Positions 1-8,178 of a stretch of 64,000 nucleotides of DNA are shown piece by piece. This DNA comes from Peribacillus frigoritolerans (GTDB taxonomy: Bacteria; Bacillota; Bacilli; Bacillales; DSM-1321). The translations under genes were made by a program, and so were the position numbers. Within the stretch, counting starts at the first letter, position 1. Each line of letters begins with the position of its first letter. Location of the stretch: positions 55,470 to 119,469 of the forward strand of contig NZ_JAUUTW010000018.1 in NCBI RefSeq assembly GCF_030676415.1, written 5' to 3'. A model generated the notes under the pieces. The model saw nothing but the letters and a program-made list of their open reading frames with translations, did no database searches and had not been told where the DNA came from.

Positions 1-2
1 AG

Positions 3-548
3 AAAATAAAGGAGCAAGAGCTTATCATTGAACCACTGAAACAATCCCAACTACAACCAGCTTCTATTGATTTACGGATAGGAAATCATTTTTTGACGAT
101 TGATGAATATTCCACACCTCTTATTTCACTGGACAAACCAGCTGCTTATAAAGAAATTAACAAAGATCATATTATTATTCCGCCTCAAGCTTTTGTAATA
201 GGAACAACCATAGAAGTTATTAAGTTACCAAATAATATGTCTGCTTTCGTTGAAGGCAGAAGCTCTATTGGAAGGTTAGGTCTGTTTATTCAAAATGCTG
301 GATGGGTTGTTCCCGGGTTTGAGGGACATATTACATTGGAACTTTACAATGCAAATCGTGTGCCAATTGAGTTAAAGGCAGGGAGACGGATATGTCAATT
401 AGTTTTAGCTGCTTTGGATCAAGAAACTACTCCTTACATAGGAAAATACTATGGTCAAAATAAAGCAACTGAGAGCCAAGTCTCTCTTGATGAGGAGTCT
501 GAGGATGTAAGTCAGAAAACAAAATGGAAATTTAAAGAATTTGATTAA
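3..548 (+). CDS. dcd: dCTP deaminase / dUTPase family protein, 5' end cut by window
   Basis: The reading frame is open from the first bases of the window, so the true start lies upstream and about 181 residues are visible. The visible protein carries the trimeric dCTP deaminase/dUTPase core. Its parts are an N-terminal LIIEPL...QPASIDLRIG segment, the nucleotide-binding motif VEGRSSIGRLGL, and the catalytic-region motif PGFEGHITLELYN. The family converts dCTP to dUTP (or hydrolyses dUTP) in dTMP synthesis. A long charged tail follows the conserved core. Deaminase versus bifunctional activity cannot be decided here. A start at the TTG at 93 would delete the conserved N-terminus and is rejected. 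Confidence 0.9.
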   Translation, partial: KIKEQELIIEPLKQSQLQPASIDLRIGNHFLTIDEYSTPLISLDKPAAYKEINKDHIIIPPQAFVIGTTIEVIKLPNNMSAFVEGRSSIGRLGLFIQNAGWVVPGFEGHITLELYNANRVPIELKAGRRICQLVLAALDQETTPYIGKYYGQNKATESQVSLDEESEDVSQKTKWKFKEFD

Positions 549-638
549 TTTATAGGTATACTCCAGCCTTAGGATTTTAAAGTTGTCAGCTATATTGAAA
601 CCATCATAAGTTCATACATAATGAAAAGAGGGAAAATG

Positions 639-1154
639 ATGAGTGTTGAGCAACATAAGGAAGAAGCCCCTAAAAAGGTGAATTGTAAAGTCATCACAGT
701 AAGTGACACACGTTCAAAAGAGACAGATAAAAGTGGGAGCTTGATGATCAAGATGTTAGAGGATGCTTTACACTCTATACAAGATTATCAAATTGTGACA
801 GATGACTATGGGGCCATCTATGAAGCTATAAAGGCAGGGTGTTTAGACAATGGTATAGATGTCGTATTGTTGAATGGAGGAACAGGTATAGCAAACCGAG
901 ACGTTACAATTGAAGTTGTTCAAAGCTTAGTAGAGAAGCAACTTACAGGATTTGGTGAGATATTCCGGATGCTAAGTTATTTAGAGGATATTGGATCTGC
1001 AGCGATTTTAAGTAGATCTATTGCTGGTGTATCCCATGATACAGCCATTTTTTCTATGCCGGGATCTAGTGGGGCGGTCAAATTAGCCATGGAAAAGATT
1101 ATTATTCCTGAGATATCTCATGTAGTGAGGGAAATACGAAAAGACTTAAGATAG
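639..1154 (+). CDS. moaB: MoaB/MogA-type molybdopterin biosynthesis protein
   Basis: This is a MoaB/Mog-fold protein of molybdenum cofactor synthesis, the family that adenylylates molybdopterin. Diagnostic motifs are KVITVSDTRS near the N-terminus, the GGTG loop in VLLNGGTGIANRD, and the late SMPGSSGAVKLAMEK segment. At about 171 residues it has the usual length. Two adjacent ATGs lie at 636 and 639. I prefer 639, since MSVEQHK matches the usual MoaB N-terminus and the AGAGGG ribosome binding site fits; a longer frame from 621 lacks a site. It stands alone here with no other moa genes in view. Confidence 0.9.
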   Translation: MSVEQHKEEAPKKVNCKVITVSDTRSKETDKSGSLMIKMLEDALHSIQDYQIVTDDYGAIYEAIKAGCLDNGIDVVLLNGGTGIANRDVTIEVVQSLVEKQLTGFGEIFRMLSYLEDIGSAAILSRSIAGVSHDTAIFSMPGSSGAVKLAMEKIIIPEISHVVREIRKDLR

Positions 1155-1235
1155 AAGATAATAGCAGAGTGAGTAAATGAATATTATTAAATAATTGTTG
1201 TGATTAATCAATTTTTAAATGATAGAGTGGATTAT

Positions 1236-1256
1236 AAATCGTAATAATTACGTTTT
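1236..1256. promoter_or_regulatory. Zur box upstream of the methyltransferase-folE2 genes
   Basis: The core CGTAATAATTACG is a perfect inverted repeat with a one-base centre. Flanking AAAT and TTTT extend it, with a single mismatch between arms. This matches the Bacillus Zur consensus (AAATCGTAAT-N-ATTACGATTT). It ends about 60 bases before the ATG at 1315, where zinc-loaded Zur would block transcription of 1315-3295. The presence of folE2 downstream supports the call. Confidence 0.85.
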
Positions 1257-1314
1257 GTGTTTCGGATAAATTCCTTTAGATTTTTATAAGATAGATTAGG
1301 AGAGTGAACTGGAA

Positions 1315-2052
1315 ATGAACGCGTGGTATGAAGAACATTTTCAAACGGACTATATAAAAATTTATCAACATAGGCACAGTGAAGCAGGTAGTGAGTTAAA
1401 GGATCTACTTGAATTTATCCCCTGGAAGAAAGGTCAATCCGTTCTGGATTTGTGCTGTGGTTACGGAAGACATTCTCGCTATCTTGCTCAGCTTGGTTGG
1501 AGAGTTACTGGAGTGGATCTCTCCGCACCCCTTCTTCAAGAGGCTATCAACCTGTCATTGAACATGCCTATTCAATATATGAGGTGTGACATGAGGAAGA
1601 TTCCGTTTCGTAAGGAAATGGATCTCGTTGTAAATATGTTTACAAGCTTTGGTTATTTTGAAAGTGATGATGAGAATGAGAAGGTGATTGAGGGAATAAG
1701 CCATTCTTTGAAGGATGGAGGTTACTTTATTATGGATTATCTTAATCCTACATTTGTTGAAGAAAATCTTATTCCGTATTCAAGAGAGGAAGTTGGATCA
1801 GTGGAGCTGATTCAATATAGGAGGATAGTAGGGGGACATGTACATAAAAAAATCATCATTAAATCCGGTAACGATGAAAAACGATATGAAGAGGTTATTA
1901 AGTTATATCATAAAGAAAAAATGCTATCTATGCTAAATTCATATGGACTTATCGTTCAGGACATCTTGGGTCACTATGATGCAAGTTGTTTTAATTCACG
2001 GCAATCACCCCGTATGATCTTTATTTGTCAGAAAGGTGTAAAAAAAATATGA
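1315..2052 (+). CDS. class I SAM-dependent methyltransferase, Zur-box controlled
   Basis: This is a 245-residue Rossmann-fold methyltransferase. Motif I is VLDLCCGYGRHSRYLA at about residues 42-57. Motif II (VTGVDLS) follows, and a motif with VNMFTSFGYF takes the place of motif IV. The GYGRHSRYL form is common in methyltransferases of unknown substrate. It is the first gene after the Zur box at 1236 and precedes a small ORF and folE2 on the same strand. It is therefore probably expressed under zinc limitation. The substrate is not known; a role in making or modifying a metal ligand or in sparing a zinc enzyme is only inference. Confidence 0.8.
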   Translation: MNAWYEEHFQTDYIKIYQHRHSEAGSELKDLLEFIPWKKGQSVLDLCCGYGRHSRYLAQLGWRVTGVDLSAPLLQEAINLSLNMPIQYMRCDMRKIPFRKEMDLVVNMFTSFGYFESDDENEKVIEGISHSLKDGGYFIMDYLNPTFVEENLIPYSREEVGSVELIQYRRIVGGHVHKKIIIKSGNDEKRYEEVIKLYHKEKMLSMLNSYGLIVQDILGHYDASCFNSRQSPRMIFICQKGVKKI

Positions 2053-2146
2053 AATGAATGATGAAAAAACCTTTTTAGTATCAACACCATTCTCGGCAAG
2101 ATGAGTGACGTATTTATTGAAAAAGAAGAAAAGGAGTGAAAGAACA

Positions 2147-2362
2147 GTGTCGAAAGCTGTAAAGTTGTATAAATTAGCCGAAAAGTGTTCTAACATTGGC
2201 AGGTGTATCCTTAATCCTGCGTCATTATCTGGTTATTGTATGGTGGGCTATACTCTTTATAAGCGTCTAGTGGCAAAAAAAATGATAAAAATTGGAGATT
2301 TAGCGCCCATTACGTTCACTGATAAAGCTATATGTTCATTAGTTACCGTTTACTTACTATAA
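2147..2362 (+). CDS. small Cys-containing protein upstream of folE2, unknown
   Basis: I do not recognise this 71-residue protein. The start is GTG at 2147, about ten bases after AAGGAG at 2131. An in-frame start at 2105 has no ribosome binding site. The protein is basic in its first half and contains four cysteines (in AEKCSNIGRC, GYCMVG and AICSL). It ends with a hydrophobic stretch. It lies 12 bases before folE2 and 94 bases after the methyltransferase, so it likely shares their Zur control. It may be a remnant of a longer gene; nothing in it proves a function. Confidence 0.5.
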   Translation: MSKAVKLYKLAEKCSNIGRCILNPASLSGYCMVGYTLYKRLVAKKMIKIGDLAPITFTDKAICSLVTVYLL

Positions 2363-2374
2363 GGAGTGTAATGC

Positions 2375-3295
2375 ATGAATAATTTTAAACTTCCCCCAAA
2401 GAATGAACGGTTAAAGCTGTTTGGCTCTATGGAACCTGGAATAAAAACGAAGCCAAGCGAAAAAGAAAACATGTTGGATTTACAAAATATGAAAGAAGAT
2501 TTCTTATTTGAACTCGATGCCGTTGGCATTACAAACGTCAAGACTCCTGTTTCCGTTATCTCAACGTTAGAGCCAATAACGCAAACTACCATCGCTACCT
2601 TTACGTTAACTTCCACTATTCCTCATGATGTAAAGGGAACAAATATGAGTCGTTTTACCGAACAATTGGAGCTGTATCGCAGGCAAGGATTTACCTTAAC
2701 CTTTTCACAACTATCCGATTTTATTAAAGAATTATCCGAACGTTTAGGTCAAAAAGATGCAAAGCTTGAAGTAAGTTTCCCTTGGTTTTACGAACAGCCA
2801 TCACCTGTGACTTTTCTTGCAGGTTTGAACTATGCTGAAGCAAGAATCTTGTTATCTTATCATCATGGAAAGATAGAAAGAACGGTTGAATTAAACTGTG
2901 CTGTAACCACCTTATGCCCATGTTCGAAGGAAATTAGTGAGTATAGCGCTCATAATCAACGGGGTTTCATTAAAATGAGTGCATTGTTAACTAATGATTA
3001 TGATGAGTCTGTTGATTGGAAAGCTGTACTTTTACATGCGGCCCAATCAAATGCCAGTGCCATAATTCATCCAATTTTAAAACGCCCGGATGAAAAAATA
3101 GTGACTGAAAAAGCTTATGAAAATCCCCGATTTGTCGAGGACATGGTTCGGCTTGTAGCTTCTGATCTATATGAAGCACCATTTATTCAATCCTTTACAG
3201 TGGAATGTCGTAATGAAGAATCTATCCACCTTCATGATGCTTATGCCTCAGTAACATTCGATAAAACCAATAAAAAAGCTTTCACTCGTATTTAA
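2375..3295 (+). CDS. folE2: GTP cyclohydrolase FolE2 (zinc-independent type IB)
   Basis: FolE2 makes dihydroneopterin triphosphate from GTP for folate synthesis. Unlike FolE it does not depend on zinc, so bacilli express it under zinc starvation. The diagnostic motif TLCPCSKEIS, followed by YSAHNQRG, carries the active-site cysteine region (about residues 179-200). The 306-residue length is normal for the family. GGAGTG precedes the ATG. The Zur box at 1236 and the zinc-related remnants downstream agree with the known Zur control of the Bacillus homologue (yciA). Confidence 0.95.
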   Translation: MNNFKLPPKNERLKLFGSMEPGIKTKPSEKENMLDLQNMKEDFLFELDAVGITNVKTPVSVISTLEPITQTTIATFTLTSTIPHDVKGTNMSRFTEQLELYRRQGFTLTFSQLSDFIKELSERLGQKDAKLEVSFPWFYEQPSPVTFLAGLNYAEARILLSYHHGKIERTVELNCAVTTLCPCSKEISEYSAHNQRGFIKMSALLTNDYDESVDWKAVLLHAAQSNASAIIHPILKRPDEKIVTEKAYENPRFVEDMVRLVASDLYEAPFIQSFTVECRNEESIHLHDAYASVTFDKTNKKAFTRI

Positions 3296-3442
3296 TAGAG
3301 TGAAGGGTGAGTGATGACAGATCTATTGAAAGAATTGAGCCACCGATGAAAAAACTAACCTGACCTGTCCATCATATTATACTAAATCAATTCATACATT
3401 TACGGGTAGGTCAGCTATGCTAGTACTACCATAGAATTGGGG

Positions 3443-3525
3443 ATGAAGATGAAACGAAATCGATACCTGTATAGGTCCTTTCGGGATTTTTAGGCAGTGG
3501 AAAAACGACAAAATCGAACAAGTAA
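3443..3525 (+). pseudogene. zagA: N-terminal fragment of a COG0523 (ZagA/YciC-type) GTPase
   Basis: In the frame through 3463 the DNA reads IPV-stop-VLSGFLGSGKTT. This is the first strand and Walker A motif of COG0523 metallochaperone GTPases, with an in-frame TAG at 3472 and a stop soon after. The nearby ATGs (3443, 3449) are in a different frame. Nothing of the remaining 350 or so residues follows; the sequence runs directly into a truncated MFS gene. In Bacillus, yciC (zagA) sits beside folE2 and is Zur-controlled and supplies zinc to FolE, so this is a decayed part of the same cassette. Confidence 0.75.
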
Positions 3526-3573
3526 AAAACGTTCGGTCTGATTATGCTAGAAAATTATTGGACAAATTAATAA

Positions 3574-4497
3574 CTTATTCTTATAGTCAATTGTTTTGCT
3601 TTAATATTATATACGATTACTGGGTTAGGCGGCTATCTAGTTGCCCGTATGTTACAAGGGGTGTCGACAGCTTTTTTTTCCATGGCATTGCAGATAGGCA
3701 TTATTGATGCACTAACGGAGAAAGACCGCTCTCAGGGCATCTCACTTTATTCTTTATTCTCTTATATACCAGGTATTATTGGACCCATACTGGCATTAGG
3801 AATTTGGCAAGGAGGTATGGATTATTTTACAGTCGTGATGATAGCAATAGCCATCACTACATGGGTGTTTGGCTATAGTGCCAAAATGGAAAAAGGAAAG
3901 GAACAACCTGCTTCAGTTAATAATGAGCAGGGAGTAAGTATGTTTAAGGCATTTAGTCAGTTGGTACAAAATCCGTTTCTGTTTAAATGCAGCGTTTTGA
4001 TGTTAGTTACCTCCATTTTATTTGGAGCGATTACAACCTTCATACCACTGTACGCTACGCTGTTAAAAAACGGAAATGCTGGAATTTATCTCATGCTTCA
4101 GGCTGGTACCGTTGTCTTTGCTCGTTTTGTTTTAAGGAAAAGGATTCCTTCAGACGGTAAATGGCATTCATCTTTTATCATGGGGGCTATGCTTCTTTTA
4201 GCAATAGCGGCGCAATGTGTAAGCGTTTCTATAACGGGTGGGGCTTTCTTTTTCTATGCAGGTGCGATTTTAATGGGGATAGCTCAGGCAATTATTTATC
4301 CAACGTTAACAACGTATTTAACCTTTGTATTGCCTAAGGTAAATCGAAATGTGTTACTTGGTTTATTCATTGCCATGGCTGATTTAGGTGTTTCGCTAGG
4401 TGATGTCATTATGGGGCCGATAGCCTCATACTCATTTATGAATATGATTTGTGCTATCTTAGGTTTGATGATGACCATTTTTGCATATGATAGATGA
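3574..4497 (+). pseudogene. 5'-truncated major facilitator superfamily exporter
   Basis: The open frame encodes about nine hydrophobic segments of an MFS transporter but lacks the first two or so helices. It runs upstream from the ATG at 3649 to a stop at 3571. The stretch ending GGYLVARMLQGVSTAF resembles the third to fourth helix of a normal 400-residue protein. A cytoplasmic linker (MEKGKEQPASVNNEQG) and six C-terminal helices follow. From memory it is most like metallophore exporters of the CntE kind, which I could not verify. It abuts the GTPase fragment, which suggests a deletion fused the two. It is probably non-functional. Confidence 0.6.
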
Positions 4498-4677
4498 AAA
4501 ATATTTGTTGGGTAAAATATAAAGGAGTCTTTTAAAAGTTTCATATATGACTTTTGGAAGGGTTTGTTGAATTTAATATTTTAATCTTATAGAGGATATC
4601 TTTTAATAGGATTCTTTTTCTTTTTAATGGCTAATTAATTATGTATGAGATACGCCTAAATTAAGAAAGAATGTAAG

Positions 4678-4875
4678 TTGGCATATTGTTGTGTATTAAA
4701 ACCCCTTAGTCCTTTTTCGCAGGTACAGAATACAGAGCGTCCTGATCGCGTGATCGCTTTTTTGATGGAAGGTCGAGTGGCCATCTTATTAGATGGGACG
4801 CCACAAGGGATCTTTTTCGGCGTGGACTATATTTCATCAGTACTAACCGTCCGGGTTGTTTCTCTTGTTTTTTGA
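4678..4875 (+). pseudogene. fragment of a GerA-family spore germination protein
   Basis: The segment [28 protein letters not shown] (split here only by reading) matches the conserved core of GerA-type germinant receptor A subunits. It covers NTERPDRV, then [12 protein letters not shown]. After this the frame continues as [12 protein letters not shown], which looks like a jump to a later part of the same protein. Only about 65 of about 500 residues remain. There is no good ribosome binding site or start. It is a relic, but it shows that the lineage forms endospores. Confidence 0.7.
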
Positions 4876-4969
4876 CGTAATGAAATTACGGTCTCCTGTT
4901 TTAGTACATGTTAATTTTTACTATCCTCCTAATAATCCTTTACATTACTCTAAAATTGTTTTAAGATTT

Positions 4970-4990
4970 AAACCGTAATAATTACGATTT
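4970..4990. promoter_or_regulatory. Zur box upstream of znuA remnant and permease pair
   Basis: This site repeats the core CGTAATAATTACG seen at 1241-1252, flanked by AAAC and ATTT, with one arm mismatch. It lies 70 bases before the broken znuA start at 5060 and about 390 bases before the permease start at 5380. With znuA destroyed, the box is likely the zinc-sensing control point for the YcgR/YcgQ-like genes. Confidence 0.85.
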
Positions 4991-5059
4991 AAAAAAACAA
5001 AAACCTTCTATTCTTTGAGTAGTAGGGAGTCCCATTTAATAGAATAGGAGTTAACAAGT

Positions 5060-5290
5060 ATGAATATAATAAGTTGATTAACACTTCTGTACCAACCTTA
5101 AGCCTTTTTTAACGGGATGCGGTAAGACTGAGAAAGTCAATAAAGTTGATGAAAAGAAGGACGATGAGAAATTAAAAGTTATTACAACGATTTATCCGTT
5201 TTAAGATTTTACAAAAAAAATGGTGGTAGCTTTGTCGAAGTAAAAAGTATCTATCCTCCAAACGTTGATACACATAGTTTTGAGCATGTG
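5060..5290 (+). pseudogene. znuA: remnant of zinc-binding lipoprotein ZnuA/AdcA
   Basis: AGGAG at 5046 and ATG at 5060 are followed by stops. Read across frames, the DNA still gives a lipobox-like FLTGCGKTE, a charged linker, LKVITTIYPF and then, after a frameshift near 5215, GGSFVEVKSIYPPNVDTHSF. This is the N-terminal part of ZnuA/AdcA zinc receptors (TIYP, then P-x-x-D-x-H-x-F/Y-E). The metal-ligand and C-terminal lobes are missing. Its place behind the Zur box fits the Zur-controlled znuABC operon of Bacillus. Confidence 0.75.
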
Positions 5291-5379
5291 AATTTAATTG
5301 TTGAAGTTTGCTATATATTATCAACTTTCTAATATATTTTATGGAAGTAGCACTACATTATTTTTTAAGGGAGGTACCT

Positions 5380-6378
5380 ATGATTCGGATTATTCGAGGT
5401 TATATGATAGATATAACCGGTATTATCATAATAGCACTAGCTCTTATCCTGTTTTCTTTCAGTTCTAGTATAAAAGATTCCTTTGTTATTCCACCGTCAT
5501 TGTTAAATTTAAATACTATTTTTCTAAGTATTTTAATAGAAGCCCTGCCCTTTGTTTTAATTGGGGTCCTCATCGCTGGAGTGATCCAAATCTTTGTTAC
5601 TGAAGAACATATTCAAAGGTGGATTCCAAAGAATAAGGTTATGGCTGTAATAATGAGCTGTATTGTAGGAGCGCTGTTTCCTGCCTGTGAATGTGGAATC
5701 GTTCCCATTGTTCGACGTTTAGTTGTAAAAGGAGTACCTATTCATGCTGCGATGGGTTTTATGTTAACAGGCCCTCTTATCAACCCGATTGTTATTGTTT
5801 CTACATATATGGCATTTGGAAATGATTTTAAAATTGCTGGATTGCGTATGGGGTTAGGGTTTCTGGTGGCTATAATGGTTGCCTTTGCTGTCAGTTGGAT
5901 TTTTAAAGGCAATCAATTTAAGTCTTCCATCATTTCTGTTTCAACCCATAATCACAGTATAAATCAATCACTTTCCAATCGTTTTTGGTCGATGCTCACA
6001 CATTCAATTGATGAGTTTTTTGATATGGGGAAATACCTGGTTATAGGAGCTTTTTTAGCTGCTTTTGTACAAACCTATATGCCAGCAAAATCTTTGTTGG
6101 AGGCTGGAAACGGTCCGGCTTCTTCTTTATTTGTTATGATGGGATTGGCTTACGTTTTATCTCTATGTTCTGAAGCAGACGCGTTTATAGGAGCTTCCTT
6201 TAGCAGCATTTTTCCAGTTTCATCAATCCTTGGCTTCTTAATTTTCGGCCCCATGATTGATTTAAAGAACACACTTTTGATGCTGAGCGTTTTTCGATTT
6301 AGATTTGTTATGGTTTTGCTAGCATTGGTTGTTTCTATGGTGTTTATCACTTTAATGCTGCTGCAAAGCTTTTTATAA
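5380..6378 (+). CDS. ycgR: YcgR-like integral membrane permease (UPF0718/DUF318 family)
   Basis: This is a 332-residue membrane protein with about eight helices. The family signature is FPACECGIVP with RRL and, in the following helix, TGPLINPIV; a second half has LCSEADAFI. These Cys, Glu and Asp residues within helices are typical of this permease family, which is often associated with metals. ATG 5380 follows AAGGGAGG; the longer frame from 5308 lacks a site. Its partner YcgQ starts 13 bases downstream. Control by the Zur box at 4970 is likely, so a role in zinc uptake or handling is inferred, not shown. Confidence 0.8.
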   Translation: MIRIIRGYMIDITGIIIIALALILFSFSSSIKDSFVIPPSLLNLNTIFLSILIEALPFVLIGVLIAGVIQIFVTEEHIQRWIPKNKVMAVIMSCIVGALFPACECGIVPIVRRLVVKGVPIHAAMGFMLTGPLINPIVIVSTYMAFGNDFKIAGLRMGLGFLVAIMVAFAVSWIFKGNQFKSSIISVSTHNHSINQSLSNRFWSMLTHSIDEFFDMGKYLVIGAFLAAFVQTYMPAKSLLEAGNGPASSLFVMMGLAYVLSLCSEADAFIGASFSSIFPVSSILGFLIFGPMIDLKNTLLMLSVFRFRFVMVLLALVVSMVFITLMLLQSFL

Positions 6379-6391
6379 GGAGGGGAAAATC

Positions 6392-7354
6392 ATGCAACTC
6401 CAATTTCAGCAAGCTGCTAGAGCTTTAATTTTACTAGCTTTTTCGGCCCTCATATTTAAGCTACATTTCACCGGTGAAATTACAAAGTTCATTAACCCAA
6501 AATATGAAGGTTTAAGCCAAGTAGCTTCTGTAATATTTTTGATTTTGTTTTTCATTCAAATTACAAGGATATGGAAAGTGAAGAAAAGCAGCTATCATCA
6601 TTGTGATCAGCACGACCATGACTGCGACCATAACCATGATCATGGAGATTCTTCTTTTAACACAAAAAAACTAATTTCGTATTTTATAATTGTGTTTCCA
6701 TTACTAACTGGGTTTCTGCTTCCAGCCAAAGTACTCGATGCTTCTATTGCCAATAAGAAAGGGGCAATGCTGGCACTGTCAAACCAAAAACAAGCACCTA
6801 AAGAAGACAAAAATAAAGAAAACAGTAACCCTCCAGAAGAAATGGAAGAGAGTAGTATAAATGGTCAGGCTGATCCCTCTATAGATGACAACCCTGTAGA
6901 CCCAGCTCTTCTAGAAAACCAGCTGGAAGAAATCTCAAAGGAAGAATATAATCAACTGATACAACAGTTAGAACAAAACCAAAATATTGAGATGAATGAC
7001 TATGTTTATGCAGCCTATTATGAAGAAATGAGTAAAGATATTAATAAATTTAAGGGAAGAAAAATCGAATTAAAGGGCTTTGTTTATAAAGAAGATGGAT
7101 TTGCTCAAAATCAGCTGGTGATTTCAAGATTTTTAATTACTCACTGTGTCGCAGACGCAAGTATTATTGGATTTCTTTCAGAGTTCCCAGAGGCTTCTTC
7201 CCTAGACAAGGATACATGGATCAAAGCAAATGGTGTAATAGAAATTACTACGTATAACGGGACTGAGCTTCCTGTAATCAAAATTACTGATTGGGAAAAA
7301 ATCAGTGAACCTAATGAGCCGTATCTCTATCCGATTAATGTGAAAATATTATAA
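6392..7354 (+). CDS. ycgQ: YcgQ-like TIGR03943/DUF1980 protein with His-rich loop
   Basis: This is a 320-residue partner of the upstream permease. It has two N-terminal membrane helices (about residues 10-30 and 40-60). A metal-binding-looking loop, HHCDQHDHDCDHNHDHGD (about residues 70-87), follows, then a third helix, an acidic low-complexity linker (about 130-190) and a conserved extracytoplasmic domain ending in KITDWEKI. GGAGG precedes the ATG. The His/Asp/Cys loop and the Zur box upstream suggest zinc as ligand. The pair is widespread, but its transport substrate is not established to my knowledge. Confidence 0.8.
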   Translation: MQLQFQQAARALILLAFSALIFKLHFTGEITKFINPKYEGLSQVASVIFLILFFIQITRIWKVKKSSYHHCDQHDHDCDHNHDHGDSSFNTKKLISYFIIVFPLLTGFLLPAKVLDASIANKKGAMLALSNQKQAPKEDKNKENSNPPEEMEESSINGQADPSIDDNPVDPALLENQLEEISKEEYNQLIQQLEQNQNIEMNDYVYAAYYEEMSKDINKFKGRKIELKGFVYKEDGFAQNQLVISRFLITHCVADASIIGFLSEFPEASSLDKDTWIKANGVIEITTYNGTELPVIKITDWEKISEPNEPYLYPINVKIL

Positions 7355-7556
7355 AATATATTTTGCATAATACAGAATAACGGCAATCAATAAACACAGA
7401 AGAGATATTATATCAAGGCTATTGGTTTATTTGCTGTTGCTCACTCTATGGAACGGATTAATGAAACAAAAAAGTTATGTTACATGAGTTAACAATTAAA
7501 AACGCAGTTTCAATGTTAGAGTCTAATTTCAAATAAAAACTGGGAGTAAACCTTTT

Positions 7557-8102
7557 TTGAAGGAGTTGGAGCAGGCTGTAGCTGACGGGTACTCAGTAAA
7601 AATTCTTTACCATAAAAGTGGCGAAAAGCAATTAAATTATAGATTGGTCGATCCGTACAGAATTATCTATTGGAATAATAAGTGGTATGTGATTGGATTT
7701 TGTCATCTTAGGGATGATATCCGTAGTTTTAGAGTAGATCGAATTGAAAGTCTAATGCTAACCGAAAATAAGTTTAACCGGCCAGAAAATTTTTCAGCAC
7801 GTGACTTTTTTATGAAAAACCTCCTTCCAACTATAGAAGATAAGGGAGGGAATACTTCTTTAGTTATTAATGGGAATACAAGGACGTTGGGAGATATTTG
7901 CCAACATTGGTTTTTAGGACATTATTTACAAGAACGGACTTCAAATCAAGCAGTATTTCTTCTTGAAAAGGATATGATACATACATATGTACCTTATTTA
8001 CTTTTACCGTACGGTAAATCTATTCAAGTTATTGAGCCAATAAGTCTAAAGAAAAGACTTATTGAAGTTCTGTCGGAATTAATAAAATTTCATCAAGTAT
8101 GA
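7557..8102 (+). pseudogene. WYL-domain regulator lacking its HTH, truncated
   Basis: About 181 residues cover the WYL domain and C-terminal extension of YafY-type (DeoR-like) regulators. The motif DPYRIIYWNNKWYVIGFCH and the later RSFRVDRI are characteristic. The expected N-terminal winged helix of about 100 residues is absent. The 200 bases upstream have no intact frame for it. The only start is a TTG at 7557 preceded by stops. It is most likely a 5'-truncated pseudogene. A free WYL sensor protein remains possible. Confidence 0.65.
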
Positions 8103-8103
8103 T

Positions 8104-8134
8104 AACTTCCCTGACGTTAGCTGTCAGGGAAGTT
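8104..8134 (+). terminator. hairpin after WYL fragment
   Basis: AACTTCCCTGAC at 8104-8115 pairs perfectly with 8123-8134 across a seven-base loop. The tail (ATATTATAAT) is A/T rich but not a T-run, so termination is plausible rather than certain. Confidence 0.5.
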
Positions 8135-8178
8135 ATATTATAATTGGCTATATCAATTGTGATTGGGAGTGTTATTGG

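Noticed and set aside
2350..2616. Minus-strand frame overlapping the start of folE2
   Set aside because: It overlaps a well-supported gene entirely and has no recognisable domain.
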